DNA from: Clavulina sp. PMI_390
Taxonomy: Eukaryota; Basidiomycota; Agaricomycetes; Cantharellales; Hydnaceae
Length of the DNA: 64,000 bases
Reading direction: 5' to 3'
Assembly (NCBI GenBank): GCA_015039315.1
Contig: WIDE01000035.1
Span: forward strand, 86,765 to 150,764
The position numbers and the translations under genes are program-made. The notes under the pieces were generated by a model. The model was given only the letters and a program-made list of their open reading frames with translations. It was not told the origin of the DNA and did not search any database. How positions within the stretch are numbered: the stretch's first letter is position 1; every line of letters begins with the position of its first letter. This document shows positions 1 to 11,625 of the stretch, in pieces.

Positions 1-727
1 ATGGCAGACATTCAACCCGACAACAACTCTCCATCAGAGCACTAAAGCTCATCACGTTCTGCCCGGCTCGTCTCCTCAAGGGAGGAGCAGCCCAACCTTC
101 TTGCTATGATTGTCTATCCCTCTTTACTTCGTAATCGCTATTGGGAAGGGCCTGGTACTGGTTGGCCCGGAGCGTCTGGTTGCGCCGAGTGTTCTCTTCC
201 AGTTTTCCTTGTCCTACATTACTGCTTGTATACTTCCATGTCTCTCTAGGTCTGCTTACTGCAATGTTGCATGCATCAATGCCATAAACACGTTGAACAT
301 AGATGCCATCATATCTCATGTCGTTTTTGTGTTTCAGCGCGTCCACGAGGAGAACAAATTTAGAAGTGGATGGACAGACGAGGAGCGAGCGTTCTTGTGG
401 CTTTCAGCGTATCTAGACGACCGACATAGGGTATTTTACCTCGTGATGATTCCAAAGAGATTTATCGAGAAATTCGAGTATTGCAGAAGGAATTTGACTT
501 TAGAAGGAGTTCTTCGCAAAACAGTTCTTTCCTCAGTGGGTGGAAGCGCAGAACCAATGAGGCTCTGCTGGAGAGAGGTGCCAGAAGGATTCTTTACTTC
601 AAGTAGTTGGGCGTCGAAAGATAATAAATGGAGTCCCTCCAGTACCAGGGGAGGAGTAGGGTAGAACGCATGAATTGATGTAGTGGAGGGGTTCATTATA
701 GAGATACATAAAGTAAAGATGGTGTGA
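1..727. other. Left edge, no gene resolved
   Basis: No gene can be assigned with confidence here. Bases 1-45 can be read as a short in-frame tail ending in a stop, and a second frame stays open to about 118, so the 3' end of a gene lying mostly outside the window is possible. A plus-strand frame is open from 110 to 664 with a decent acceptor-like site (tttcag) near 339, but the translation shows no recognisable domain and no clear coding pattern. It may simply be 3' untranslated sequence facing the convergent uS14 gene. Confidence 0.3.
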
Positions 728-1178
728 CTACCAGGTAGCTTTTCGTACACCTGGCAATTCTCCTGCGAGAGCTTTTAGTCGGAAGCGGTACTAATATAGT
801 GATAGAGTAAGAGGAGGTAAAGTGAGTCTTAGATGTCTGGAACCAAGTATGAGCAAGAAGGCAAAAGTCAAAAAGCTCACGCGACATAGTCCCATCTTCG
901 CAATCACGCCACGACCTCGTCCTGTCTCCGTACACCGGTCGTTAACGATAGCAGGACGCGTAGCCTTGTCGAAGTTGTTCAGCTGGAGCTGTGCTTGGTA
1001 GCGGACAGCAGCGGGTAGTGTTTGGTTGCGCGCGACAGCAAGATATGCTCTGCGCTTCACCTCAAACTGCTCCACCTAAAAACGAGCCTTTTCTTCAGCA
1101 AATAAGCATTTAGATACATAAAAGAAGAGAACAGACCATCTTCCGACTACGGATATCCCGTAAAACACGAGCGTTCAT
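728..1178 (-). CDS. mrp2: Mitochondrial small-subunit ribosomal protein uS14m
   Basis: Ribosomal protein of the mitochondrial small subunit, the uS14 family (yeast Mrp2, bacterial S14), which binds 16S-like rRNA in the head of the subunit. My model has three exons (1178-1137, 1075-881, 790-728) and gives a 99-residue protein, the usual size for this family. It begins MNARVLRDIRSRK. The middle exon carries NQTLPAAVRYQAQLQLNNF, and later TRPAIVNDRC followed by TGRGRG, all typical S14 core motifs. The last exon gives FRLKALAGELPGVRKATW and stop, the characteristic S14 end. Donors (gtctgt, gtgagc) and acceptors (tttttag, atattag) fit. The zinc-binding cysteines of C+ S14 proteins are not evident, as is common in mitochondrial forms. 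Identification rests on family sequence patterns and is firm. Confidence 0.93.
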
Positions 1179-1514
1179 TGTGAAGGAATGGATTGGCTGG
1201 ACGGATCTTTTCTCACGGTCACGAGACTCGCACACAACTTTGCACCAAACCAACTTTTGAGTTGTCGAGTATCTGGACTCTTCGGGGCCAGGAATCGATC
1301 GATGAATTTGTATCTGAGGAGAACTAGTTGAAGTGTGAGCACCTCACTCTACATTTATGCTGTCAACTCGTATATTTGCTCACTTTACTTGCGCCTCTCA
1401 GATTCATCCGACCCTCCCCGCATACCTACCCACATTCGCTTTCCTGCCCCTTGACCCCGTTCTGCTGAACCCCCTCTCATACAACTCCCCAAACCCCCTT
1501 ACGAAAGATCCTTA
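1179..1514. promoter_or_regulatory. Divergent promoter region uS14m / small TM protein
   Basis: A 336-base spacer separates the uS14m start (1178, minus) from the ATG of the small plus-strand gene (1515). The half nearest the plus gene is pyrimidine-rich (about 1395-1500), as is common upstream of basidiomycete start codons. No TATA box or named site stands out. Confidence 0.4.
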
Positions 1515-1820
1515 ATGGCTCCCGCATCCTCATTCCTCCGGCTGTCCTCACGCGCCCGGCGCTCGACACTGTCCTACGTCTTCTTCCTCACTTCCGTCGG
1601 GACAATTTTCACAGTCTCGGCCTCCTCCTCCATTCTTCCCTGTCCCGCACGGCCAGACGGCATGACATCTCGGCTGGACGACGGCTCACCCTCCGACTCC
1701 AGATCCTCGCCCAACTCTCCCACATCCACATTCATACTATCACCCACCGCACGCGACGACGCTGGGCGCAGGTCAAGAAGAAGATGGATAGAGGAAGATG
1801 TCCCTGTGAGAGGAGCCTAG
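1515..1820 (+). CDS. Small single-TM protein, unknown function
   Basis: A 101-residue intronless frame preceded by a C-rich leader. The N terminus is basic and Ser-rich (residues 1-18), followed by a hydrophobic stretch at about residues 20-41 (VFFLTSVGTIFTVSAS), then a CPAR motif near residue 43, a Ser/Pro/Asp-rich linker, and a basic RRSRRRWIEED segment close to the C terminus. The basic start plus one short TM would suit a mitochondrial inner-membrane or tail-type membrane protein, but that is inference. I do not recognise a named family. The start is the first ATG of the open frame and sits just downstream of a pyrimidine-rich tract. It diverges from uS14m. Confidence 0.55.
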   Translation: MAPASSFLRLSSRARRSTLSYVFFLTSVGTIFTVSASSSILPCPARPDGMTSRLDDGSPSDSRSSPNSPTSTFILSPTARDDAGRRSRRRWIEEDVPVRGA

Positions 1821-2027
1821 ATGCCTCGCTTCCAATGCCTGTAGCATAATCCCCGATCATATTCTGTCTCATAATTTTCTCTATTCCAATACAAGAGCGA
1901 TGGAATGGTTTTTAGAGAACATGCACGACAAGAACTCCAGCTTGAATCTATCCTAACGAGCAGAAGATGTGAAAAACTCTAGTACGAATACTAATGCACC
2001 AGCCGAGCGACAGTCTTGACTTCAGAT

Positions 2028-4772
2028 TCAGGCTTCAGCATTCTCCTGGTTCTCAGAAGGCGTGGCAGGAGCAGGCTTCCCTGGACCAGCGATTGTCGAC
2101 CTACGAGAGAGAAGTCTCAGCACGATATCTGGATGGGAGCTAGGGAACGCTCACGGAAGTTCAAACTCCTGAATGGGCAGGCATGCTAACATGCTCAAGA
2201 AGGCGAAGCACGCGTTGAAGATGAATACCGCTCGCAGGGCAATCGCCCATGAGTGCACGGCCGCATCTCGTAGCTCTGGCTCCAGAGTACGGATAATCGA
2301 CGTCGAGTGGCGGATTTGGCTGATGAGCTAGATGTGTCAAGGAAGGGACAGTTGTTGCATAGTGGAGCCATAAGCATTCTGTTCTAATTTCATTCGCAAC
2401 GATGCATGCTATCCTTACCTCATCAGCATTTGGAACGTGTATCCTATCCCTGAGCTGGGTGCGCAATATACTCTGTGCAATAGCTCCGCTCATGCTCACA
2501 CCGAGCACCTGGCCCGTTGTTCGGAACAGATAAGATACTAAGTAGAGAATGATGCGAGTGTCAGCAGTCTTTCTAATTCCCTGTAGATGCTAGAAAGTAG
2601 CACTCACTGCCAGTGGCGACTGCCATGTCTTCTCGAGAAACGGAGCTAATCAATCCCTATTGACCAACATGTATTATGAGAGCCCAAAGCAGCTTTGGGA
2701 CATTGGACACCCACGATAAGAGTTGATGTAACCATAGCCGCCCTAAAGGAACCTTGTTCAGGGCTTGGACATCAGTGGACAGGAGAAATTACGCTCACAT
2801 TGCAAGCCCAGTCGGAACCAGGTCAAACCACAGTTCGAATGAACTTGTGTTATCATTCCAGTAGATCATGAGCAAGCTCGAGACAAAGCCCAAAGCTGCA
2901 GTAGACACGGTGAGCCACCAGTACTTGCCCGTCGCCCGCATGACCCTACAAAGGTAAGGCGTCAGTTTCCAATAAAGGGGTAAAGCGACTGTTATGACAT
3001 ACCATCCAGCAAATAGACTGCCAAATGAGCCAACAATCTAAATAAATATCAGAGGTTGAGGGGAGGGTATATTTAGGTGATCAAGAGGGGTTTAGGCGCA
3101 CCGCGAGCGGGAGGAGGTGGGCGCCGGCTTCTGATGCACTCTGCAACTTCACAGCAGAGAAATACAGTGGGACGTTGTAAAGCACCGAAAACCCAGTCAC
3201 ACTGATCAAAAAGTTTGACAGTGCGACACCCAACGGCGTTCTTTGTTTCAGCAGCCTGAGCGGCATGATTGGTTCCGCAGTGACGAACGCCTCGACAAGG
3301 ACAAAAGCAACGCCAGAGACCGCACTGATGAGGAGCAGGCCCCAAACTATAGGCGTGCTCCATGGCATCTCTTCCGCGGTGTGGAGTGTGACGGCAACGA
3401 GGAAGCAGCCAACAAACGCGACGAGAGTGAACGAACCCAGCCAGTCAATACGCGCGAGCTTCTCGCGGAACGTCATTGGCTTAGCAGCGAAGGTCACATT
3501 GACCTTGAGAATAATCATTATGAACGAGATTGCGAGGAAAGGCATCTGGATGAGGAATGCCCATCGCCTGTTGACAATTTCAGAACGTCAATAATACTAT
3601 CCATACAGAGAGCTATGGACGTTGACTTGCCACCCTAGAGAGTCGTTAATGAATCCACCTGCAGAAAAAGGTCAATCGAAAGCCATCCATATCCAGAACA
3701 AGCCAAAGGTTACCTAAAGGACCGCCAAGTCCAGCAGCAAGCCCAGCGATAACATTGGCGAGACCTTGGAGCAAGCCTCTCTGTTGTCTATAGAATAGGA
3801 TTCGGTTCAAATCCGCTGAGATGAACCGCGACTTAGAGAAGACCCACAAAGAGACAAGATCTGTCATCAAGACACTAGAGACTTGAGGGCAGTTCAGCAA
3901 TTTGACCCCGGGAAAATGGAAGACTACATACCAGTCATAATCCCTCCTCCGCCCATGCCTATATAGGGAGCAAAGACGGTCATGAACAATCTCTGCACCA
4001 GAGATGAAATCGCCTACCTGCGATAGCTCTCGCGGCGATAAGAGCGTTCATTGAGTTTGCAAGTCCTACAAAGGGATTATGCGTCATGATAGCGCCCATA
4101 ATACGGATGCCCTAGGAGCGTACCGCATAGCAGCGTTCCAAGACCTAGGGCAGGAAATGATCAATCAGGGCACTTGCCACCGTGCAATGCAGAAATCATA
4201 CCGAATAACGTGAGGGCAATCAGCAATGCTGCTTTTCGACCTAGACAATGGCGAGGTTGGTGAATGACAAAGTTTCAGTAGATGCCTCCCGAATGAGGAC
4301 GTACCCAGTATATCAGCCAGACGGCCGTAGAGTGGGGTGAAGCAGCAGAGGCTCCTACTCAAGTAGTCAATAACGATGGAAGTTTTCGAAGTCTGGGGTC
4401 CACCGACAGTAGGTATGAAGTGCCGAGATATGACGCTTGGTGCGAAGCATTGAAATGTGAGCCTAAATCCAAACTGTGAGCCTCAGCTTCGTATCGAAGA
4501 TTAGAGATGGAATCACCAATGGGGGACACGAGCGTAGCGACAATTGTGGCATCCAAGGCACCAAGGAAGACTGAAAGGTACGTGATTCAGGAAGGCGTGA
4601 CTATCGGCCGTAAGGTGGAAGCAGCATTACTAGCACTGAACAGAGCACTGAATATCCAGACGAGCTCTGCTTTTGAGGGTTCTTTCTCAGTGACTGAGGA
4701 GACAACTGGAGTGGCTTGAACGGGAGGATCTGACTCGTCGTTGAGTAGGGGGGTTCGCTCAGACGCAACCAT
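2028..4772 (-). CDS. MFS transporter, DHA2/Vba-Fnx1 type, paralogue 1
   Basis: Multi-exon major facilitator superfamily protein, by family a proton-coupled exporter or vacuolar importer of basic amino acids or drugs. The ATG at 4772 opens MVASERTPLL, an ExxxLL acidic dileucine. Exons then give FLGALDATIVATLVSPIG (TM1, DHA2 family), YGRLADILG plus RK (MFS motif A), AIAGMGGGGIMT (TM4-5), QRGLLQGLANVIAGLAAGLG and GGPLG (motif C region), WRWAFLIQMP, KLARIDWLGS, EPIMPLRLL and YNVPLYFSAV, and MRATGKYWWL. The protein ends EFELP then a short hydrophilic tail after RSTIAGPGKPA, stop at 2028. I place about 14 exons, with a phase-2 intron at SYL-L^S shared by all four copies. All joined segments are in frame, so the gene looks intact. 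Substrate unknown. Confidence 0.88.
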
Positions 4773-4936
4773 GGTGAGATGGAGGTAAGACGTAGATTGC
4801 TCTACGGCCTTGACTGCCCATGATAAACAGCGTGTAAGTGGAGTCCCCACTCAAGAAACGGCGCCCAAGCTCGATCTCTCCGCCATGGGAACGGTGGTAT
4901 TGGAAATGGGAGGATCTGTGACATTCTCAGGACCCT

Positions 4937-4949
4937 GTGACGTACCGCG
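4937..4949. promoter_or_regulatory. Conserved GTGACGTAYCGCG element, copy 1
   Basis: The sequence gtgacgtaccgcg lies about 165-177 bases upstream of the paralogue 1 ATG. It recurs with one change about 174-186 bases upstream of paralogue 2. The core TGACGT resembles the half-site bound by CRE/ATF-type bZIP factors. Binding is inference. Confidence 0.45.
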
Positions 4950-5110
4950 TTCTGGTATGCACCACGGAAACGAGTCCGTGATGACGATAGCAGGCTTTCG
5001 TATCCCTCTTCTCTTGCATGAGACAGCAGATTGACCAAAAAAAAAGATAATCCTTGAACAGGACGAGTATCGGGTTGTACTGGGCCAGTTAGCCTACTGC
5101 GGAGGACGGT

Positions 5111-5130
5111 GATTCTTGACCGGCCGGCCA
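5111..5130. promoter_or_regulatory. Conserved 20-base GC-rich element, copy 1
   Basis: gattcttgaccggccggcca, centred about 350 bases upstream of the paralogue 1 start. It matches 18 of 20 positions with 8527-8546 upstream of paralogue 2. It contains the palindrome ggccggcc. It is either a retained regulatory site or a remnant of the duplicated unit. Confidence 0.45.
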
Positions 5131-5448
5131 CTCGCGCCCAAGGGGTCACGGCTCACCGTGGCCGTGATCAAGGCGAGTTCCTCCCCTGCTACTCAGCATG
5201 CCGTCAAGTATCCACCTTGTATAGGCCTCACGAGCTTGGTCAGTGGAATTCACAACTTGTTTTAGCCAAGCCATAACCATGATATTCAAGCTGGCCAGTC
5301 ATTGGTGGAAAGCAGAAGCAGTTGAGCTAGAAACAATCAGGTTCGACATGATACTACTGGTACGAGTAAAGGTCGAATAGCAGTCTACAGTCAAGTATTG
5401 CTTGGGAGGCTCAGGTCGTGGTAATGGGAATAGGATATGTGATTGAGT

Positions 5449-8199
5449 CTAGGGACTATCTTCATTCTGGGTAGTTGCGGCGGGAGCAGCAGGCTTTCCT
5501 GTACCAGCGAGTGTAGATCTGCAAACGGGGCATCAGAATACAAGAATTTCGCAGTGGCAAGAATAACTCACGGAAGCTCGAATTCTTGGATTGGGAGACA
5601 CGCTAGCATGCTCAGGAAAGCAACAGAGGCGTTGAATATGAACACTGCGCGCAGAGCAATTGCCCACGAATTGACCGCAGCGCCTTGCAGCTCTGGCTCC
5701 AAAGTTCGGATAATCGATGTCGAATGCCGGATCTCACGAATGAGCTGGATAGACAAGGATGGTGTGGAACGGAAGCATAAGAAATCACAAGAAATCATCA
5801 GTGAAGTAAACATTATTCTTACCTCATCTGCATTTGGAATGTGAATCCTCTCCCGAAGCTGGGTGCGAAGAATGCTCTGGGCAAGAGCACCACTCATACT
5901 AACGCCAAGCACCTGACCCGTGGTTCGGAAAAGATATGAAACTGAGAGGAGAATGAAGTACCTGTCAGGGTGCTTCTATCAGTTAATCGAGTGTGGATAA
6001 AACAAAACGCACTGCCAGTGGCCACAGCCATATCCTCGCGGGAAACGGAGCTGATCAATCCCTACAAGCCGCGCATAACATATAGTGAGCTAAAACAACT
6101 TGATCAAGTATCCCATATAATCAATCTAACTCACGATCAGAAGTGTGGTAAGCACCGATGCCCTAAGAGGAATCCTGCTCAGCCGACGAGAAATAGCAAA
6201 ACAAAGAAGGAGGCTCACACTCCAAACCCAAGGGGTATGATGTCGAACCATAGCTTGAACGAGCTCGTCTTGTCGTTCCAATTGACCATGAGCAAGCTGG
6301 AGATAAAGCTGAGACTGGCAGTTGCAAGAGTCAGCCACCAGTACTTCCCCGTCGCTCGCATAAGCCTACGAAGCAAGGAATCAGTTTTGGGCCAAGGACT
6401 GTAGCAGGGCATCCATCACTCACCAGCCGGCAAGAATGCTCCCAAGCGAGCCAATGATCTGAATAGAAGAATTTATCAAGCAGTTCGATTTTATGGACGG
6501 AAAGGATGGACGAACCGCAATGGGGAGCAGGTGAGCGCCAGCTTCGGACGCACTCTGCAGCTTGACAGCCGAGAAATAAAGTGGGACGTTGTAAAGCACC
6601 GAAAACCACACCATACTGACGAAGAAGTTTGCTATCGCGATGCTCAATGGCGTTCTCTGTTTGAGGAGCCTGAGCGGCAAGATTGGCTCCGCACTGACGA
6701 ACGCCTCGACAAGTACGAACGCGATTCCAGAAACGCCACTGATAAGGAAGAGACCCCAAACTGCTGGGGCGCTCCACCGCATCTCTTCAGTAGTCCGAAG
6801 CGTGACAGCGACCAGGAAGCAGCCGACAAATGCGACGAGCGTGAGCGAACCCAGCCAGTCAATCCTGGCGAGCTTTTCGCGGAGTGTAGCCGGCTTTACA
6901 GTGAAAGGTACATTGGCTTTGAATACGATCAACACGTATGAAATTGCCAGGATAGGCATTTGGATGAGGAATGCCAATCGCCTTTTCACAGAAGAGGGTA
7001 TTAGAATTTCTTTCATTTGCTGCAAGTGTCAGTAGTCACTCGCCATCCAAGAGAGTCGTTGATGTATCCACCTAACATAAAAGTCAGGTCGTCGCAATTT
7101 ACGAATGGGTGAGAACAAAAGCTACCTAACGGACCGCCGAGTCCAGCGGCAAACCCAGCAATCAGATTCCCTACACCTTGCACCAAACCCCTCTGTTTTC
7201 TATAAGAGTGGGTTTATGTTCAGATCTCTTTCAAGTTGGATGCGAGCTATGGACTTACAGTGGTACGAGATCGGACATTGCGACGCTAGACACTTTGCGG
7301 AAGTGAGCCAAATGGAGCCTAGGCGGTGTAGCGCACTTACCGGTCATAATTCCGCCGCCGCCCATGCCTATCGAACAATCAATGAATAAATCGAGGCATT
7401 CCTGACACCAGACAGGTACGGTGCCTACCAGCAATAGCTCTTGCAACAATGAGCATATACATAGAATTCGCCAGCCCTGTAGGGAAGACATCTGTATCAT
7501 GATGGCGATCATAGAATGGACTCAGCAACATACCACATAACAATGTCCCAAATCCTGTGTCAAGGAAGAAAATATCAGAGCGCGGACCATTTAGGGAGAG
7601 GGAGAGGAGACGAAGGCGTACCAAATAACGACAGCGCAAGGAGTAGTGCTCCCTTCCGGCCTAACCAGCGAAACAAAAACCGATTTACGCCATAATCCCA
7701 GTAGATATTGTCTAAAGGACGAACCGAGAATGTCTGCCAGGCGGCCATAGAGTGGGGTGAAGCAGCAGAGACTCCTGCTCAAACGATCAGCAATGTCGCA
7801 CATTTTCATATCTGAGGGTCTGCCCACAATAGGTATGAAGTCCCCAAGTATGAAGCTTGATGGGAAGAATTGAAGTATGACCCTACAACCAAATTGTGAG
7901 CTTCGCGGATATACTTATAATTGAAAGTGATTCACCAATGGGAGATACGAGTGTAGCTACGATGGTGGCATCCAAAGCGCCGAGGAATACTGAGGATATG
8001 CAAGTTCAGAGAGCTGCAGACTTCGGGCTGAGGCATTTGAGACGGCATTACCAGCACTGAACAGAGCGCTGAATACCCAGAGAAGTTCGGCTCTTGAGGG
8101 TTCTTTCGGGGTGGCTGGAGTGATAGCCGGAGTGCTTTCCACGGAAGTTGTAACATCTTGGGTGGTATTGAGGAGGGGGGTTCGCTCAGACGCGACCAT
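5449..8199 (-). CDS. MFS transporter, DHA2/Vba-Fnx1 type, paralogue 2
   Basis: Second copy in the tandem array, with the same domain order and intron positions as paralogue 1. Start at 8199 gives MVASERTPLLN, again an acidic dileucine, then a Thr/Pro-rich hydrophilic tail and WVFSALFSAG before the first intron. Later exons give YGRLADILG, GMGGGGIMT, SSVAMSDLVPL, KLARIDWLGS, EPILPLRLLKQRTPLS, WFSVLYNVPLYFSAV, GSLGSILAGW and MRATGKYWWLT. It ends RSTLAGTGKPAAPAAT and stop at 5449. The donor of the SYL-L^S intron (gtgggc) is weaker than in its sisters, so splicing there may be less efficient. No frameshift or internal stop was seen in the predicted exons. It is closest in sequence and in upstream region to paralogue 1. 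Substrate unknown; a vacuolar location is inferred from family and dileucine motif. Confidence 0.88.
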
Positions 8200-8372
8200 G
8201 GTGAGATGGAGGGAAGACGTAGACTTCTCGGCCCGTATCAAGCGCCAATCATGAGCGGCGTAGCAGTGGAGTCTATTGTGGAGACTATCTCGAGTTCCAA
8301 TACACACCGTCGAGATCTCTGGGAACGGCTGCTCTTTTGGCTCTTGTTTCTGGGAACGTCTCTGTCACAGCC

Positions 8373-8385
8373 GTGACGTATCGCG
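8373..8385. promoter_or_regulatory. Conserved GTGACGTAYCGCG element, copy 2
   Basis: gtgacgtatcgcg, differing from 4937-4949 by one base and at the same distance from the start codon within about ten bases. Paralogues 3 and 4 lack an obvious copy. Confidence 0.45.
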
Positions 8386-8526
8386 ATGGGTATTATGGCT
8401 CATCCCTGGGAACGTCTGCCTAGCCAGCGCGTTTGGGCGAGTCCAAGGCGTGCTATCCCTGAATGGCTCAGTGTGATTGGCCTAATCCAATCTAGTATCA
8501 GAAATACTAGCACCCTAGAGCGCGGC

Positions 8527-8546
8527 GATTCTTGGCCGACCGGCCA
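8527..8546. promoter_or_regulatory. Conserved 20-base GC-rich element, copy 2
   Basis: gattcttggccgaccggcca, 18 of 20 identical to 5111-5130, about 330-350 bases upstream of the paralogue 2 ATG. Confidence 0.45.
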
Positions 8547-8885
8547 TCCCGTCCCGCGGTGGACTCTCACTTCTTCCTTTCTCTCTTCGTTCGATCCCCT
8601 TCACTGAATCTTCCATCAGGTCTCTGGCCGCACTTCAGAAGAGTGACGGAAACTGTTACATGGCTCTTTCGGTTTCATTAGCCGAGAGGTTCCGAGCGAC
8701 TACGTTGGAGGCCAACATGGATTCTGAGAGTTTAGCTGCTCGCATTCGATCTTGGATGGTACCGAGACGACACCAGCGCATCTCAAAACCTGGAAGGGGG
8801 TACAGAGGTATCGATTCCAATCCTAAGCGGCTGCTGTATCTCTGAGAACTGGGCAGCCCCTTCCTTGTCTGCTGAGGGCATGGGA

Positions 8886-11625
8886 TCAATCCAGAGTGCC
8901 ATCTGGATTCTCAGGAGGTGTTTCAGGTGCAACAGGCTTCCCTGAATCATTGATTGTGGACCTTCAAGGGAGGAATATTCAGCACAAGACTTCAGGAAGT
9001 TATGACAAACTCACGGGAGCTCGTTCTCCTGGATCGGCAGACAAGCCAGGATACTCAGAAAAGCAAATGTCGCATTGAATATGAATACTGCACGCAGAGC
9101 AATGGCCCAAGAGCCCACTGCGGCTTCTTGTAGGTCTGGGTCCAAAGTCCGGATTATTGAGGTTGAGTGCCGAATCTCGCGGATGAGCTAAACAAGTGAA
9201 AGAAGCGCAGGAAAAAAAGTTATTCAGGCTCTTCACGAGAAATTATGATTATTCACCTCATCGGCGTTCGGTACATGGATCCTATCCCGAAGCTGGGTTC
9301 GAAGGATACTCTGTGCAAGCGCCCCACTCATACTGACGCCCAAGACCTGACCTGTTGTTCGGAAGAGATACGAAACTACGTGGGGAGACATTATATTATA
9401 TTAATGTCAACGGTCTCTGCTCGGGATACGGGGAACGAAGATACGCACTGCCAGTTGCTACAGCTATGTCTTCACGAGAAACAGAGCCGATCATTGCCTA
9501 TCGCAGTATTGAGAGTCAGCTGAGGCAGCGTCGAAGGTAGCATGCACGAGTTCCCTACACTCACAATGAGGTTAGAGTTGATTACTATCGCCCTGAAAAA
9601 GCTTGTTCAGTGGTGGGATGAACAACTGATCGTGACAGCCCACTCACATTCCAAACCCAGTCGGTATGATATTAAACCACAACTTGAACGAGCTCGTCTT
9701 ATCATTCCAGCCGATCATAAGAAGGGCAGATGCGAGGCCTGATGCGGCACCAGCGATGGTAAGCCACCAGTACCTCCCGGTGGCCCGCATGATCCTATGG
9801 ATGCAATTAGCTCAATTTCTGATGAGATGAAGCAACCAAAACATACCATCCAGCGAACAAACTACCAATTGAGGCAAAGATCTGAGTGAAATAGTTTAGA
9901 AGGAGGTTGTGCATTCCGATCATTGGTAGAGTGTGAACCGACCGCGTTCGGAAATAGATGAGCACCAGCTTCTGACGCCGTCTGTAGCTTTACTGCCGAG
10001 AAATAGAGAGGGACATTGTATATAACTGAAAACCCTGTTATACTGATCAGAAAGTTTGATAGTGCAACACTCATTGGGGTTCGCTGCTTCAAGAGCCTTA
10101 GTGGTAAGATCGGCTCTGCGCTTACAAATGCTTCCACAAGGATGAAAGCAATTGCAGATACGGCGCTAGTGATGAGGAACCCCCAGAGCTTTGGTGAGTT
10201 CCACGGTACTTCCTCGGCTGTGCGGAGAGTGATAGCGACGAGGAAACAGCCGACAAAAGTAACAAGTGTGAGCGAGCCAAGCCAATCGATCCGCGCGAGT
10301 TTCTGGCGGAGTGTAGTAGGTTTAGCAGGATGGGGCAAATTAACCCTGAATACGATCGTCGTAAATGAGATGGCTAAGATTGGCATTTGGATGAAGAACG
10401 CCCAACGCCTGGCTCATGACCTAGGCTATCAGAATCGCCCAGTTGCTACAACCATGATTATTGCTCACCATCCCATAGAATCGTTTATGATACCACCTGA
10501 CGGAAGAGGTCAGCGCATTGCTGTGTGGGACTAGGAACCAAGTGATGCTACCTAGAGGGCCACCGAGTCCTGCGGCAAGCCCAAAGATGACGTTCCCAGC
10601 GCCTTGAGCCATACCTCTCTGTTTCCTATCAAAGCGCCGTCAGCATCCAGATGGCCTATTCAGCTCGGTTAGACCACAACAACGGTATGACTCACAGTGG
10701 TACCAGATCTGACATTGCAACACTAGACACTTGGAGGAGGTCAGCCACGCCGAATCGAGGGCCTTCTGGCACACATACCAATCATGATCCCTCCCCCGCC
10801 CATGCCTGTGTGCCAGCCAACAAGGTCAAGGAACAGTCGCGCTACGAGAAGAGCCATTCGTACCAGCTATGGCTCTTGCAGCAATAAGAGTGTTCATAGA
10901 ATTTGCAAGTCCTATGGTGCGAAGATGAGGGGTACAGATTATACGAGAGATTCAGTGGTGCCATACCACAGATCAGGGTGCCAAAACCTGCAAGGAACAT
11001 GAAGAGTCAACAGACTCGCTGGGAAATGAGCGAGTCCGTGGCATGAAAACATACCGAATAACGCCAGGGCAACCAGCATTGCTCCTTTCCGGCCTAAGTG
11101 TTGAAGTGCTCATCAACGATACAGCTTCCTTGGCCTTCTTCGATAGCACGAACCAAGGATATCGGCCAGACGACCATATAGTGGAGTGAAGCAGCAGATG
11201 CTTCTGTTTAACCAAACCTCAGTTACAGTAAACCTGTCGAAACATCGCCACTGACAGCAAGTATGAAGTGCCCAAGTACGATGCTTGATGCGAAGCATTG
11301 AAATACGAGCCTAACTCAAAAATGTGAGGTCCAGGGTTATATCGATAATTGCAGGTAGAGTCACCGATAGGGGACACGAGTGTAGCTACGATCGTCGTGT
11401 CTAATGCGCCAAGGAACACTAATAGCGGCCAATTTAGAGGGGTCGAAGGCAAGTCCAGGAAATAAAGGCAGCATCACCAGCGCTGAACATCGCCGTGAAT
11501 ACCCCGAGGAGCTCTGGCCTGGAGAGCTGGGTCGGTGTAGGCGGGACGGACGTTGGGCTGTCTGTATCTGAAGTCACAGCATCTACGTCGTTGTCGAGGA
11601 GGAGAGTTCGCTCAGACGCAGGCAT
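8886..11625 (-). CDS. MFS transporter, DHA2/Vba-Fnx1 type, paralogue 3
   Basis: Third copy. It starts MPASERTLLLD at 11625, keeping an ExxxLL dileucine although the proline is replaced by leucine. Recognisable exons: FLGALDTTIVATLVSPIG, SYFNASHQASYLGTSYLL, YGRLADILG, GLANSMNTLIAARAIAG, GMGGGGIMI, SSVAMSDLVPL, QRGMAQGAGNVIFGLAAG, GGIINDSMGW, WAFFIQMPILAIS, KLARIDWLGSLTLVTF, EPILPLRLLKQRTPMS, GFSVIYNVPLYFSAV and MRATGRYWWLT. The last exon reads STINDSGKPVAPETPPENP and stops at 8886. GGGGIMI replaces the GGGGIMT of the sisters, and the acidic tail differs, so this copy has diverged more. The frame is maintained through all predicted junctions. Likely a functional transporter of unknown substrate. 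Confidence 0.87.

Larger units (their letters stand above)
4773..5448. promoter_or_regulatory. Upstream region of MFS paralogue 1
   Basis: A 676-base spacer between paralogue 1 and the stop of paralogue 2. It contains two elements that recur at nearly the same distance upstream of paralogue 2 (listed separately at 4937 and 5111). No open frame with coding character was found. Confidence 0.5.
8200..8885. promoter_or_regulatory. Upstream region of MFS paralogue 2
   Basis: A 686-base spacer before the stop of paralogue 3, carrying the second copies of the two shared upstream elements. Short open frames on both strands here show no coding pattern. Confidence 0.5.

Noticed and set aside
110..664. 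184-codon plus-strand frame at the left edge
   Set aside because: No domain, odd composition and convergent position to uS14m suggest 3' untranslated sequence or chance; kept only as an unresolved region.
3243..3638. Plus-strand frames opposite the MFS genes (also 6531-7035, 10016-10534)
   Set aside because: They are antisense shadows of the conserved KLARIDWLGS exon on the minus strand; the minus reading has clear family motifs.
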